This document shows, piece by piece, positions 1 to 5,699 of a stretch of DNA of 5,699 nt (positions within the stretch are counted from its first letter, which is position 1; each line of letters opens with the position of its first letter). Both the position numbers and the translations under genes were made by a program. The stretch spans positions 1 through 5,699 of the forward strand of contig JAITSR010000222.1 in assembly GCA_031287655.1 (NCBI GenBank), given 5' to 3'. The notes beneath the pieces are model-generated. The model was not told where the DNA came from. It did not search any database and saw only the letters and a program-made list of their open reading frames with translations. The stretch is from Clostridiales bacterium (GTDB lineage: Bacteria > Bacillota > Clostridia > WRLR01).

Positions 1-684
1 GGCGCGGCGGGCGGGATCGGCACGCCCCGGTCGGCGCTCGCGGCTTTTGCGATGGGCGCGGACTATGTCGTAACGGGTTCTGTGAACCAAGCCTGCGTCG
101 AGGCCGGAACCTCGGCCTATGTCAAAGGGGTGCTTTCTAAGGCGGAGATGTCGGATGTCGTGATGTCGCCCTGCGCGGACATGTTTGAAGTCGGCGGAAG
201 GGTGCAGGTAGTCAAAAAGGGTACGATGTTCCCGATGAACGCACAGAAGCTGTATGATATCTACAGCCGGTACCCCTCTTGGGAAGTCGTTCCCGAAAAG
301 GACAAAAAAGCTGTGGAGTCCAGAATCCTGAAACTGGGCTATGACAAGGTTTGGGAACTCGTGAAGGACTATTTTGCGGCAAACGGCTCCCGGCAGCTCG
401 CAAGGGCCGAGGCGAATGAAAAATACAAATTAGCGCTCGTGTTTCGCTGGTACCTCGGTAACGCGTCCCGCTGGGCGATCAGCGGCGCGGAGGACAGAAA
501 AATGGACATGCAGATATGGTGCGGGCAGTCGATGGGCGCCTTCAACAAATGGGCGCAGGGTACGGAATGGGAGGATCTCGGCGCGCGGACCGCGGCTGGG
601 ATCGCAAAGGCGATCATGGAAGGCGCGGCGGTTTTGCAGTTGGAAAACGCGCTGCGCTGTGTCGGCATAAATATTTTGGCTTGA
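1..684 (+). CDS. pfaD: PfaD-family trans-acting enoyl reductase, C-terminal part (5' truncated by window edge)
   Basis: The frame is open from base 1 with no stop, so the gene starts upstream; 227 residues are visible, roughly the last 40% of a family usually a little over 500 residues long. The visible part opens on the phosphate-binding end of an FMN TIM barrel (GGIGTP, then an A-rich helix and MGADYVVTGSVNQACVEAGT). It continues with the PfaD-specific C-terminal region: DMFEVGGRVQVVKKGTMF, NAQKLYDIY, ALVFRWYLGNASRWA and QIWCGQSMGAFNKW. Known role of the family: a stand-alone FMN enoyl reductase that reduces the enoyl-ACP double bond during chain elongation by PUFA synthases and trans-ER polyketide synthases. 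The stop is TGA 682-684. Its partner is probably the synthase starting at 3605, or another one upstream of the window. The family call is strong; the partner is inference. An internal ATG at 52 is not the real start, because conserved sequence precedes it. Confidence 0.93.
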   Translation, partial: GAAGGIGTPRSALAAFAMGADYVVTGSVNQACVEAGTSAYVKGVLSKAEMSDVVMSPCADMFEVGGRVQVVKKGTMFPMNAQKLYDIYSRYPSWEVVPEKDKKAVESRILKLGYDKVWELVKDYFAANGSRQLARAEANEKYKLALVFRWYLGNASRWAISGAEDRKMDMQIWCGQSMGAFNKWAQGTEWEDLGARTAAGIAKAIMEGAAVLQLENALRCVGINILA

Positions 685-710
685 CAGAAAGTTTGTAACA
701 GTGGTAATGT
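681..710 (+). promoter_or_regulatory. Putative sigma-70/SigA promoter for the acyltransferase gene
   Basis: A perfect -35 hexamer TTGACA lies at 681-686, overlapping the pfaD stop codon. At an 18-base spacing follows TAATGT (705-710), preceded by TG at 702-703, which gives an extended -10 (TGGTAATGT). The -10 itself matches consensus at only 3 of 6 positions. The predicted start of transcription is around 716-718, right at the ATG at 717. This is a sequence-pattern call only. Confidence 0.45.
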
Positions 711-716
711 AACTAC

Positions 717-1910
717 ATGAAAAAAAGAATGTATTATATTGACAACTTGCGAACGACGCTTATCGCTTACCTCATCATAGAGCATCTGATCTGTATTTAC
801 TCCGGTGTCGGCTGGGAGTTGATGCCGGATGTGCAGCGCTTCGGGCGGGCGGCTTCGGACGCCTTTGGTTTTATTTTGATGTTTCAGGAGAGTTACTTTT
901 TGGGTGTACTGTTTTTTATCGCCGGTTACTTTGTCGTCGGCAGCTATGAGCGTAAAGGCGTATTCTGGTTCGCAAAGGATCGGCTGCTCCGTTTGGGTCT
1001 CCCCGCGCTGCTCACAATGCTCCTGATCTCGCCGATTACAAACGGTCTTTTGTTCGGCGACGTCTGGTATAACCCCTCGCTCGGCTTTTGGGCTCAGATC
1101 AATCTGCTCTTGAACCGCGTGGGCGTCATGTGGTTCGCGGAAGCGCTGCTCGTCTTTTCGCTGGTCTATGGCATAGCGCAGAGTCGGCTTTCCCAAAAGC
1201 GCATAGACTCGGTAAAGAGTCTCGACGCGGCAGGGTCTATCGAGCCGACTCCGCACTCGGCCGGCATGGCGTTTACGCTCCGTTGCGAGTTCGGGCTGAT
1301 CCTCTGCATTGCTGTTTTCGCGTTTCTGATCAGAATTTGGTTCTCATCAACGCGGATCGTGTTCGGAATAAGGCCCGGGAACTTCTCGTCTTACATTTTT
1401 TTATTTGTCGGCGGGATTCTCGCGCGCAAGGGTCATTTGCTGGCGAAACTTACCTATCGGCACGGTTTGGTCTGGCTCGCCGCGGGTCTTTTTTTAGGCG
1501 GCGGCGGCGGCGTCGCGCTGTTCATCCTCGGCGGCGGGACCGAGGCCTTTAACGTATTCGGCGTCCGGATCTCCGGGATTGAAGCCTTTCAGGGCGGGCT
1601 GACATGGCAGAGCGCGGCCTACACACTGTGGGAGTCATTTGTCGCGATCTCGATGACGGTCGGCCTGCTTGCGCTTTTCAAGGAAAAATTCAACCGGGGG
1701 ACCCGAATGTCTTGCGCGCTGTCCGCCGACGCCTTTGCCGTATACATGTTTCACCTGCCGGTCGTCATGGCGGTTGCGACCTTGGCCGAGCCTCTGCCGC
1801 CGCCGCCGATCGTCAAATTTGTACTGCTCTGCGTGATTTGCGTCCCGCTGTGCTTTGCTTTGGCGCACTATGTTTTCCGAAGAATCCCGGTGTTGGGCAG
1901 ACTGCTCTGA
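717..1910 (+). CDS. Acyltransferase-3 family integral membrane acyltransferase
   Basis: The protein has 397 residues, a normal length for a stand-alone acyltransferase-3 (AT3) protein of the OafA/MdoC type. The family transfers acyl groups, often acetyl or succinyl, onto hydroxyls of sugars, glycans, lipids or natural products at the membrane. The conserved R-x10-H motif is present (R12 and H23 in YIDNLRTT...EHL), as is the RxxR motif (RLLR, 89-92), followed by LGLPALL. About ten hydrophobic segments can be read, near 13-30, 51-75, 95-110, 130-152, 190-208, 222-237, 250-271, 302-320, 339-356 and 366-386. A hydrophilic loop covers about 156-188. The late motif YMFHLPVV (343-350) also fits the family. 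No Shine-Dalgarno precedes ATG 717; an alternative ATG at 729 (YYIDNLR start) keeps all motifs. The gene lies 32 bases after pfaD. It probably acylates the locus product, but this is inference; the substrate is unknown. Confidence 0.85.
   Translation: MKKRMYYIDNLRTTLIAYLIIEHLICIYSGVGWELMPDVQRFGRAASDAFGFILMFQESYFLGVLFFIAGYFVVGSYERKGVFWFAKDRLLRLGLPALLTMLLISPITNGLLFGDVWYNPSLGFWAQINLLLNRVGVMWFAEALLVFSLVYGIAQSRLSQKRIDSVKSLDAAGSIEPTPHSAGMAFTLRCEFGLILCIAVFAFLIRIWFSSTRIVFGIRPGNFSSYIFLFVGGILARKGHLLAKLTYRHGLVWLAAGLFLGGGGGVALFILGGGTEAFNVFGVRISGIEAFQGGLTWQSAAYTLWESFVAISMTVGLLALFKEKFNRGTRMSCALSADAFAVYMFHLPVVMAVATLAEPLPPPPIVKFVLLCVICVPLCFALAHYVFRRIPVLGRLL
1497..1511 (+). repeat. (GGC)5 trinucleotide run inside the acyltransferase gene
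   Basis: Five perfect GGC units encode Gly261-Gly265, directly after a run of seven T (1489-1495). The run sits in the membrane segment FLGGGGGVALF. Unit-length changes would keep the frame, so it could vary protein length but not switch the gene off; the T7 run could shift frame if it slipped. Confidence 0.6.
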
Positions 1911-1931
1911 CAGGGCGGCGCGCAGCAGTTT
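1899..1931 (+). terminator. Weak terminator-like hairpin at the end of the acyltransferase gene
   Basis: AGACTGCT (1899-1906) can pair with AGCAGTTT (1924-1931) with one G-U pair, followed or overlapped by a short run of four T (1929-1932). The loop of 17 bases contains the TGA stop (1908-1910). The stem is short and the T tract is poor, so it is at most an attenuator. Chance pairing is possible. Confidence 0.2.
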
Positions 1932-1972
1932 TCCGGGCGAACCGAATCGGCGAAATAAAAGCTAAATTAGTT

Positions 1973-1980
1973 AGGGGGGA
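1973..1980 (+). promoter_or_regulatory. Ribosome binding site that decides the start of the radical SAM gene
   Basis: AGGGGGGA lies 2 bases before the TTG at 1983 but 8 bases before the TTG at 1989. Only the second distance suits initiation, so 1989 is the better start. No in-frame ATG gives an intact N-terminus. Confidence 0.7.
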
Positions 1981-1988
1981 TATTGCTT

Positions 1989-3485
1989 TTGAGTACGATT
2001 GTTTTTATCAATCCTTCGGCGGAAAAATCCTCGCTGGGGACCGCGTGGCAATCAGAAATACTGCCCGCGCTGAAAGGCAGGACGAACGCTTACAGTCCAA
2101 GACTCGTCGCGATGGTCTTAGCGGCCATTACTCCTGCGGAGCATCGTTTTATTTTTATTGACGAAGATATTGAGGACGTGGATTTTGGCATGGATGCGGA
2201 TCTTGTGGCGATCGCGGCGATGACTGAACAGTCAAGTCGCGCCTATTTGGTCGCGGGGGAGTTCCGCAAACGCGGAATAACCGTCGTAATCGGCGGTATC
2301 CACGCCGCGGTGGCGTCGGAGGAAGTGGCGGCGCATTGTGATGTGCTCATGCTGGGCGAAGGTGAGCATACATGGCCGGCGCTGCTCGAGGATTTCGCGC
2401 GGGGAGAAGTAAAACCGGTCTATAACGCAAAAGATTATCCGCCCGTGGAGGTTTTGATAAGCCCTAAGGTGGACATTATCAACCATGACGCCTATGTGAG
2501 TTATCCGATCCAAGCCACAAGGGGCTGTCCCTATGATTGCGATTTTTGTTCCATCAAACACTCCAGCGGACACAGATATCGAATGAAACCGGTGGAGCAG
2601 GTCGTGCGCGAAATTCGTGAATATGAGAAGTACAACAAGCCGGGTATCGGGAATACGATAAAGAAGAGCTACTTTTTCGTCGACGACAATCTATATGTGA
2701 ACCGCGAATATGTAAAAGAGCTGATGACCGCGATGCGTGGCTTGAATATCCATTGGGACGCTCAGGGCACGATCAATATCGCTCAGGACGACGAGATACT
2801 GACTTTGATGGCGGAGTGTGGATGCAGGAGCCTCGGCATCGGTTTTGAGTCGATATCGCCGGAGACGCTAAAAGAGGCGAACAAACCAAAGGTCAACGAC
2901 ATCAAGGACTACAGCGAGGCGATACGGAACATCGCAAAGAAAGGGATTATCCCCACCGGTTATTTTGTGTTCGGTTTCGATACGGACGACGTGACCGTAT
3001 TCCGAAAAACCCTCGAATTCATCAGCGACAGCGACCTCGTTCAAGCGCTGATCAGCGTACTGACCCCCTATAAGGGCACGAGACTTTATGACAGGTTGGC
3101 GCCGCGCGTCTTTGAAGTCAGCCCGTATTTATACAATTCATGGAATTGCGTATTCACACCGCAGTTGATGACCGCGGCGCAGCTTCAATCCGGCGCGCAT
3201 TGGGTCGGCAAGTCGGTCAGCGATTTAGAATTCATGAAAAAGCAGTTAAAGAAGTTCTGGAATTACGGACCGTGGAAAAATAACCCGCCGCTTACGCTTT
3301 TTGAAAGAATACTGCTGATATACGCCGGTTTCCTCCTTGGATTGCGGGGGCTCTGGAAGTACCAGCGCTTCGCTTTCTGGGCCGCGACGCAGAAAAACGC
3401 GGCCGATTTACAAACTGTCATATGGTCTATGCGGCGGAATGAAATCTCGAAGGCCGCCCCAAAAAACGCCAAAAATCCCGAATAG
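1989..3485 (+). CDS. B12-binding-domain radical SAM enzyme (probable class B-like methylase or related tailoring enzyme)
   Basis: The protein has 498 residues from TTG 1989, which has the best-spaced ribosome binding site; TTG 1983 would add two residues. Residues about 1-145 form a cobalamin-binding Rossmann-like domain: VFINPS at the N-terminus, VIGGIHA with GGIHA at 102-106, and GEGE at 123-126. Next comes the radical SAM barrel, with the 4Fe-4S/AdoMet motif CPYDCDFC (C180, C184, C187), FFVDDN (229-234), GIGFES (283-288) and the late strand GYFVFGFDTDD. Such enzymes use AdoMet and often methylcobalamin to alter unactivated carbons, for example by methylation; some use B12 domains for other chemistry. 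The tail, about residues 435-468, is hydrophobic with basic and aromatic residues (FERILLIYAGFLLGL) and may bind a membrane or lipid substrate. The start is 78 bases after the acyltransferase stop. A role in modifying the synthase product is inferred from position only. Confidence 0.9.
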   Translation: MSTIVFINPSAEKSSLGTAWQSEILPALKGRTNAYSPRLVAMVLAAITPAEHRFIFIDEDIEDVDFGMDADLVAIAAMTEQSSRAYLVAGEFRKRGITVVIGGIHAAVASEEVAAHCDVLMLGEGEHTWPALLEDFARGEVKPVYNAKDYPPVEVLISPKVDIINHDAYVSYPIQATRGCPYDCDFCSIKHSSGHRYRMKPVEQVVREIREYEKYNKPGIGNTIKKSYFFVDDNLYVNREYVKELMTAMRGLNIHWDAQGTINIAQDDEILTLMAECGCRSLGIGFESISPETLKEANKPKVNDIKDYSEAIRNIAKKGIIPTGYFVFGFDTDDVTVFRKTLEFISDSDLVQALISVLTPYKGTRLYDRLAPRVFEVSPYLYNSWNCVFTPQLMTAAQLQSGAHWVGKSVSDLEFMKKQLKKFWNYGPWKNNPPLTLFERILLIYAGFLLGLRGLWKYQRFAFWAATQKNAADLQTVIWSMRRNEISKAAPKNAKNPE

Positions 3486-3490
3486 CGCCG

Positions 3491-3520
3491 CATGTATCTC
3501 TGTACGAATTTTCAGACATG
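3491..3520 (+). terminator. Weak imperfect hairpin after the radical SAM gene
   Basis: CATGT (3491-3495) pairs with ACATG (3516-3520). An inner CTG/CAG pairing (3500-3502 with 3513-3515) lies across a four-base bulge, and TTTATT follows. The stem is AT-rich and broken, so termination is likely weak if it happens at all. Confidence 0.2.
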
Positions 3521-3542
3521 TTTATTGGGCGCAAGGTTTGCC

Positions 3543-3551
3543 TGCTAATAT
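3543..3551 (+). promoter_or_regulatory. Putative extended -10 promoter element before the synthase gene
   Basis: TGCTAATAT carries an extended -10 TG and a hexamer matching TATAAT at 4 of 6 positions. No good -35 box is seen at 16-18 bases upstream (TTATTG at 3522-3527 is the nearest). The predicted transcription start, about 3557, falls inside the direct repeat at 3552-3586, giving a leader of about 50 bases. Confidence 0.3.
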
Positions 3552-3586
3552 GGTAAGAGGACATAAAACGGTAAGTGGACACAAAA
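3552..3586 (+). repeat. Tandem direct repeat, 17-base units at 18-base period, upstream of the synthase
   Basis: GGTAAGAGGACATAAAA (3552-3568) and GGTAAGTGGACACAAAA (3570-3586) match at 15 of 17 positions. The pair lies in the 119-base gap before the synthase, just after a possible -10 element and 18 bases before the start codon. It could be an operator for a regulator binding one face of the helix at adjacent turns, or a leftover of an insertion-sequence end, since some IS21-family ends carry such repeats. No transposase gene is seen here. Confidence 0.6.
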
Positions 3587-3593
3587 AGACATT

Positions 3594-3598
3594 GGAGG
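3594..3598 (+). promoter_or_regulatory. Ribosome binding site of the synthase gene
   Basis: GGAGG lies six bases before ATG 3605. An in-frame TAA at 3572-3574 bounds the frame on the 5' side, leaving only GTG 3575 as an alternative start, and that codon has no such site. Confidence 0.8.
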
Positions 3599-3604
3599 TT
3601 TTGT

Positions 3605-5699
3605 ATGAAAGATCAGCTGTGGCTTGTATCACCTTTTGAGAGCCCTGACGTCGACTTGGCCGTGGCCGCGGACCGGGCGGGCGCTTTTCCGGCGCTGCAT
3701 TTGGGAAGAAATCTGAAACAGGCGGAGAGCGCTTTGCGGAGCTTGTCCGGCAAAGTCAGCCGGTTTGGAGTCTGCATCGACGACGCGGCCCTGTTGTCGA
3801 TATCCCTGCCCCCGCAGGTCACGAAAATTATCATGCCTTGGAGACTGTGCTCGTCCGATAGCGCGAAACTGGAGATGAGGCGTCCGGAGGCGGAGGTTTG
3901 GTGGCAGGTGCGGTCGGCGGATGAGACGGCGGAGGCTTTGGACGACGGAGAGTCAAGGCTGATCCTAAAGGGCAGGGAAGGCGTGGGTTATTGCGGGGAG
4001 GAATCCTCCCTTGTGCTCTTCTTACAATTGGTAAAGCTGTGCAAAAAATCCGACGCGGCTGTGCGCGTGCAGGGCGGCGTCGGCGTCCACACGGCGGCCG
4101 CGTACTTGGCCTTGGGCGCGGAGGGCGTCCTCTTGGATTCTCAGCTGGCACTTTTCCCTGAGTGCGGCGCGCCTGCAGAGCTAAAGGCGGCCCTTGGCAA
4201 ATTGGGCGGCGGTGAGATTCATCGCTGTGAGGGGTATCAGTATTGGCCACGCCCCGGCGTCCGCGACACGGGGGAGCTCAGCCTCGCGCAGCTGCTCGCA
4301 AAAGTCGGGCACACCGGCGACGCGGAGTTCGTTCCCGTCGGTCAGGACGTCATTCTCGCCGCGGGATACGCATCAGGCTATGGCCGAATCAAAAATCTCG
4401 TTCGCGCTTTTTCACGCGCGGCAGCGTCTCACCCTATGCTGGCGTTGACGAGGGATGCCTTCGCGGCCAAGGCCGGAATGGCGGAACAGCTTCAGACCGA
4501 ATACCCGATCGCCCAAGGTCCTATGGCGCGCATCAGCGATGTCCCGGAGTTCTTAAAAAGTGTGGCGGACGGCGGGGCGCTGCCGTTTCTTGCGATGAGC
4601 TTGACCGTGGGCGATGCCGCCGAGGAAATGCTGACCAAAACCGCGGCGCTGATGGACGGCAAGCCTTGGGGCGTCGGTATGCTGGGCTTTGCGTATCCGC
4701 AGGTGCTCGCGGAGCAGACAGAGCGCATTTTGAGGGCGAAGCCCTCCGTCGTGCTGATCGCGGGAGGGCGCCCAACTCAGGCGAGGCCTTTTGAACAGGC
4801 CGGAATAAAGGTGTTTTTGCATGTCCCGGCCCCCGGCCTGTTGGATATGTACTTAAAAGAAGGCGCCCGGAGTTTCATCTTTGAGGGGCGTGAAAGCGGG
4901 GGGCATGTCGGCCCCTTATATTCGACGCTGCTGTGGGAAAGACAAATCGGGCGCCTGTTGGAACAGGATGGCGCAGAGGCCCTCAGCGTGTTTTTTGCCG
5001 GCGGGATTTATAACGCTCTCTCCGCGGCTTTTGTGCGTATCATGGCGGCGCCTTTGACCGCGAGGGATGTGAACGTCGGCATCCTGATGGGGACGGCGTA
5101 CCTCAATACGGAAGAAATCGTAGAGACCGGCGCTGTGACGAAAGAGTTTCAAAAGACGGTCTTTAAAAGCGATCAAACAATCCTGATCCAATCCGGGAGC
5201 GGTCAGGAAACCCGGGCCGTGCCTTCCCCCTATACGGAATTCTTCCTCGGCGAAAAACAGCGGATGAAGGATCAGGGTATGGATTCCACGGAAATCATTA
5301 TGAAACTCGAAGATTTGAATTTGGGGCGCTTGCGAATCGCTTCAAAGGGCACGAGTTATAAGGAAGGAAAACTCGTCGCGCTCACGCCGAAGGAGCAGCG
5401 GGAGGACGGGCTGTTTATGGCGGGCGCGGTTTCGCCGTTGATCAAAAGGCGGACGACAATAAAAAAGCTCCATGAGGCCGTTATCTCGGGCAGCCTGCGT
5501 TTGATAGAGGGGCTCGGCTCGTCCTTTGCCGCGGCTTCGGAAAAGACGGCTGCTTCGGAGACGGCAAATAAAGCGGGAAACACGGACTTTGCGGAAATCG
5601 CCGTGATCGGAATGGCGGGTTTGTTCCCCGACGCGGAGAATCTTGATGAATACTGGCGCAACATTGTACTGGGGAAGAACAGCATTTCGGAAGTAAATG
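3605..5699 (+). CDS. Type I PKS/PUFA-synthase-like megasynthase, N-terminal part: NMO/FabK-like region then start of ketosynthase (3' truncated)
   Basis: The frame is open from ATG 3605 to the window edge: 698 codons with no stop. Residues 1-200 (QLWLVSPFESPDVDLAVA at the start, VQGGVGVHTAAAYLALGAEG at 155-174) look like a worn FMN-barrel half. Residues about 298-560 are a better-preserved nitronate monooxygenase/FabK-like barrel: PIAQGPMARISDVP from 301, GALPFLAMSLT, KPWGVGMLGF, VVLIAGGRP, GRESGGHVGP at 428-437 with the conserved His434, and FAGGIYNALSAAFV from 464. An Ala/Ser/Thr-rich linker (about 640-662) leads to a ketosynthase N-terminus, EIAVIGMAGLFPDAENLDEYW from 664. The synthase proper (rest of KS, acyltransferase, ACP and other domains) lies beyond the window. 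Known relatives with this N-terminal region occur among large secondary-lipid or PKS proteins. Role inferred: iterative acyl-chain assembly, with PfaD supplying enoyl reduction. Whether the fused barrel is active is unknown. Confidence 0.9.
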   Translation, partial: MKDQLWLVSPFESPDVDLAVAADRAGAFPALHLGRNLKQAESALRSLSGKVSRFGVCIDDAALLSISLPPQVTKIIMPWRLCSSDSAKLEMRRPEAEVWWQVRSADETAEALDDGESRLILKGREGVGYCGEESSLVLFLQLVKLCKKSDAAVRVQGGVGVHTAAAYLALGAEGVLLDSQLALFPECGAPAELKAALGKLGGGEIHRCEGYQYWPRPGVRDTGELSLAQLLAKVGHTGDAEFVPVGQDVILAAGYASGYGRIKNLVRAFSRAAASHPMLALTRDAFAAKAGMAEQLQTEYPIAQGPMARISDVPEFLKSVADGGALPFLAMSLTVGDAAEEMLTKTAALMDGKPWGVGMLGFAYPQVLAEQTERILRAKPSVVLIAGGRPTQARPFEQAGIKVFLHVPAPGLLDMYLKEGARSFIFEGRESGGHVGPLYSTLLWERQIGRLLEQDGAEALSVFFAGGIYNALSAAFVRIMAAPLTARDVNVGILMGTAYLNTEEIVETGAVTKEFQKTVFKSDQTILIQSGSGQETRAVPSPYTEFFLGEKQRMKDQGMDSTEIIMKLEDLNLGRLRIASKGTSYKEGKLVALTPKEQREDGLFMAGAVSPLIKRRTTIKKLHEAVISGSLRLIEGLGSSFAAASEKTAASETANKAGNTDFAEIAVIGMAGLFPDAENLDEYWRNIVLGKNSISEVN

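Noticed and set aside
369..1256. Long minus-strand open frame (295 codons) across the pfaD/acyltransferase boundary
   Set aside because: It is antisense to two well-supported genes, its translation shows no recognisable family or membrane logic, and it spans an intergenic gap.
1795..1809. CCG repeat run as a possible regulatory or slippage repeat
   Set aside because: It simply encodes four prolines (360-364 region) in a loop of the acyltransferase; it is short and in frame.
1088..2161. Two plus-strand open frames (1088-1552 and 1604-2161) overlapping the acyltransferase and the start of the radical SAM gene
   Set aside because: The translations are Arg/Ala-rich out-of-frame readings of GC-rich codons, without motifs or ribosome binding sites, and they overlap clear genes.
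2232..2573. Minus-strand open frame opposite the B12-binding domain
   Set aside because: It is a shadow of the radical SAM gene; it has no motif or start signal.
3531..3541. GCAA/TTGC inverted repeat with a three-base centre before the synthase
   Set aside because: Four-base arms are expected by chance; no further support.
3337..3639. Plus-strand open frame bridging the radical SAM gene end and the synthase start
   Set aside because: It is out of frame with both genes, low in complexity and unlike any protein; the synthase ATG with GGAGG explains the region.
3613..4250. Minus-strand open frames 3613-3834 and 3831-4250 opposite the synthase N-terminus
   Set aside because: They are Pro/Arg-rich complements of coding sequence, with no supporting start signals.
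4194..4822. Several open frames on both strands (4194-4448, 4243-4794 and minus frames at 4492-4822) within the synthase gene
   Set aside because: The continuous frame from 3605 carries the NMO and KS motifs through this whole stretch; the others are Arg/Ala-rich shadows.
4916..5685. Minus-strand open frames at 4916-5191 and 5356-5685
   Set aside because: They are antisense to the NMO and KS-linker coding region; no family features are present.

Overview
The window reads as part of a secondary-lipid or polyketide (Pfa/PUFA-synthase-like) biosynthetic locus. Four protein genes, all on the + strand, fill nearly all of it; the first and last are cut by the window edges. In order they are: (1) the C-terminal part of a PfaD-type trans-acting enoyl reductase, 1-684; (2) a complete acyltransferase-3 family integral membrane protein, 717-1910; (3) a complete B12-binding-domain radical SAM enzyme, best started at TTG 1989 and ending at 3485; (4) the first 698 codons of a giant type I synthase, 3605 to the right edge. 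This last gene begins with two nitronate monooxygenase/FabK-like segments (the first apparently degenerate) and is entering a ketosynthase domain when the window ends.

The two edge genes belong together by established family knowledge. PfaD enoyl reductases work in trans with PfaA/PKS-type megasynthases, which build long acyl chains by iterative condensation and reduction. The two middle genes look like tailoring functions: a radical SAM enzyme that could methylate or otherwise modify an unactivated carbon, and a membrane O-acyltransferase that could transfer an acyl group to or from the product. The hydrophobic C-terminus of the radical SAM protein would fit work at the membrane on a lipid-like substrate. 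The pathway and its product are inferences; no product can be named from this window.

The gaps are short (32, 78 and 119 bases), so one operon is possible, but there are signs of internal promoters. A perfect TTGACA box overlaps the pfaD stop codon and places transcription start at or beside the acyltransferase ATG, which has no Shine-Dalgarno. A second promoter-like extended -10, followed by a 17-base direct repeat at 18-base period, lies before the synthase.

The organism is bacterial. Base composition is moderately GC-rich (by eye, mid-50s per cent). Strong purine-rich ribosome binding sites, a TTG start and an O2-sensitive type of radical SAM enzyme would suit an anaerobe, possibly of the Clostridia, but taxonomy cannot be fixed from this sequence. 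I see no RNA genes, CRISPR array or transposase gene.
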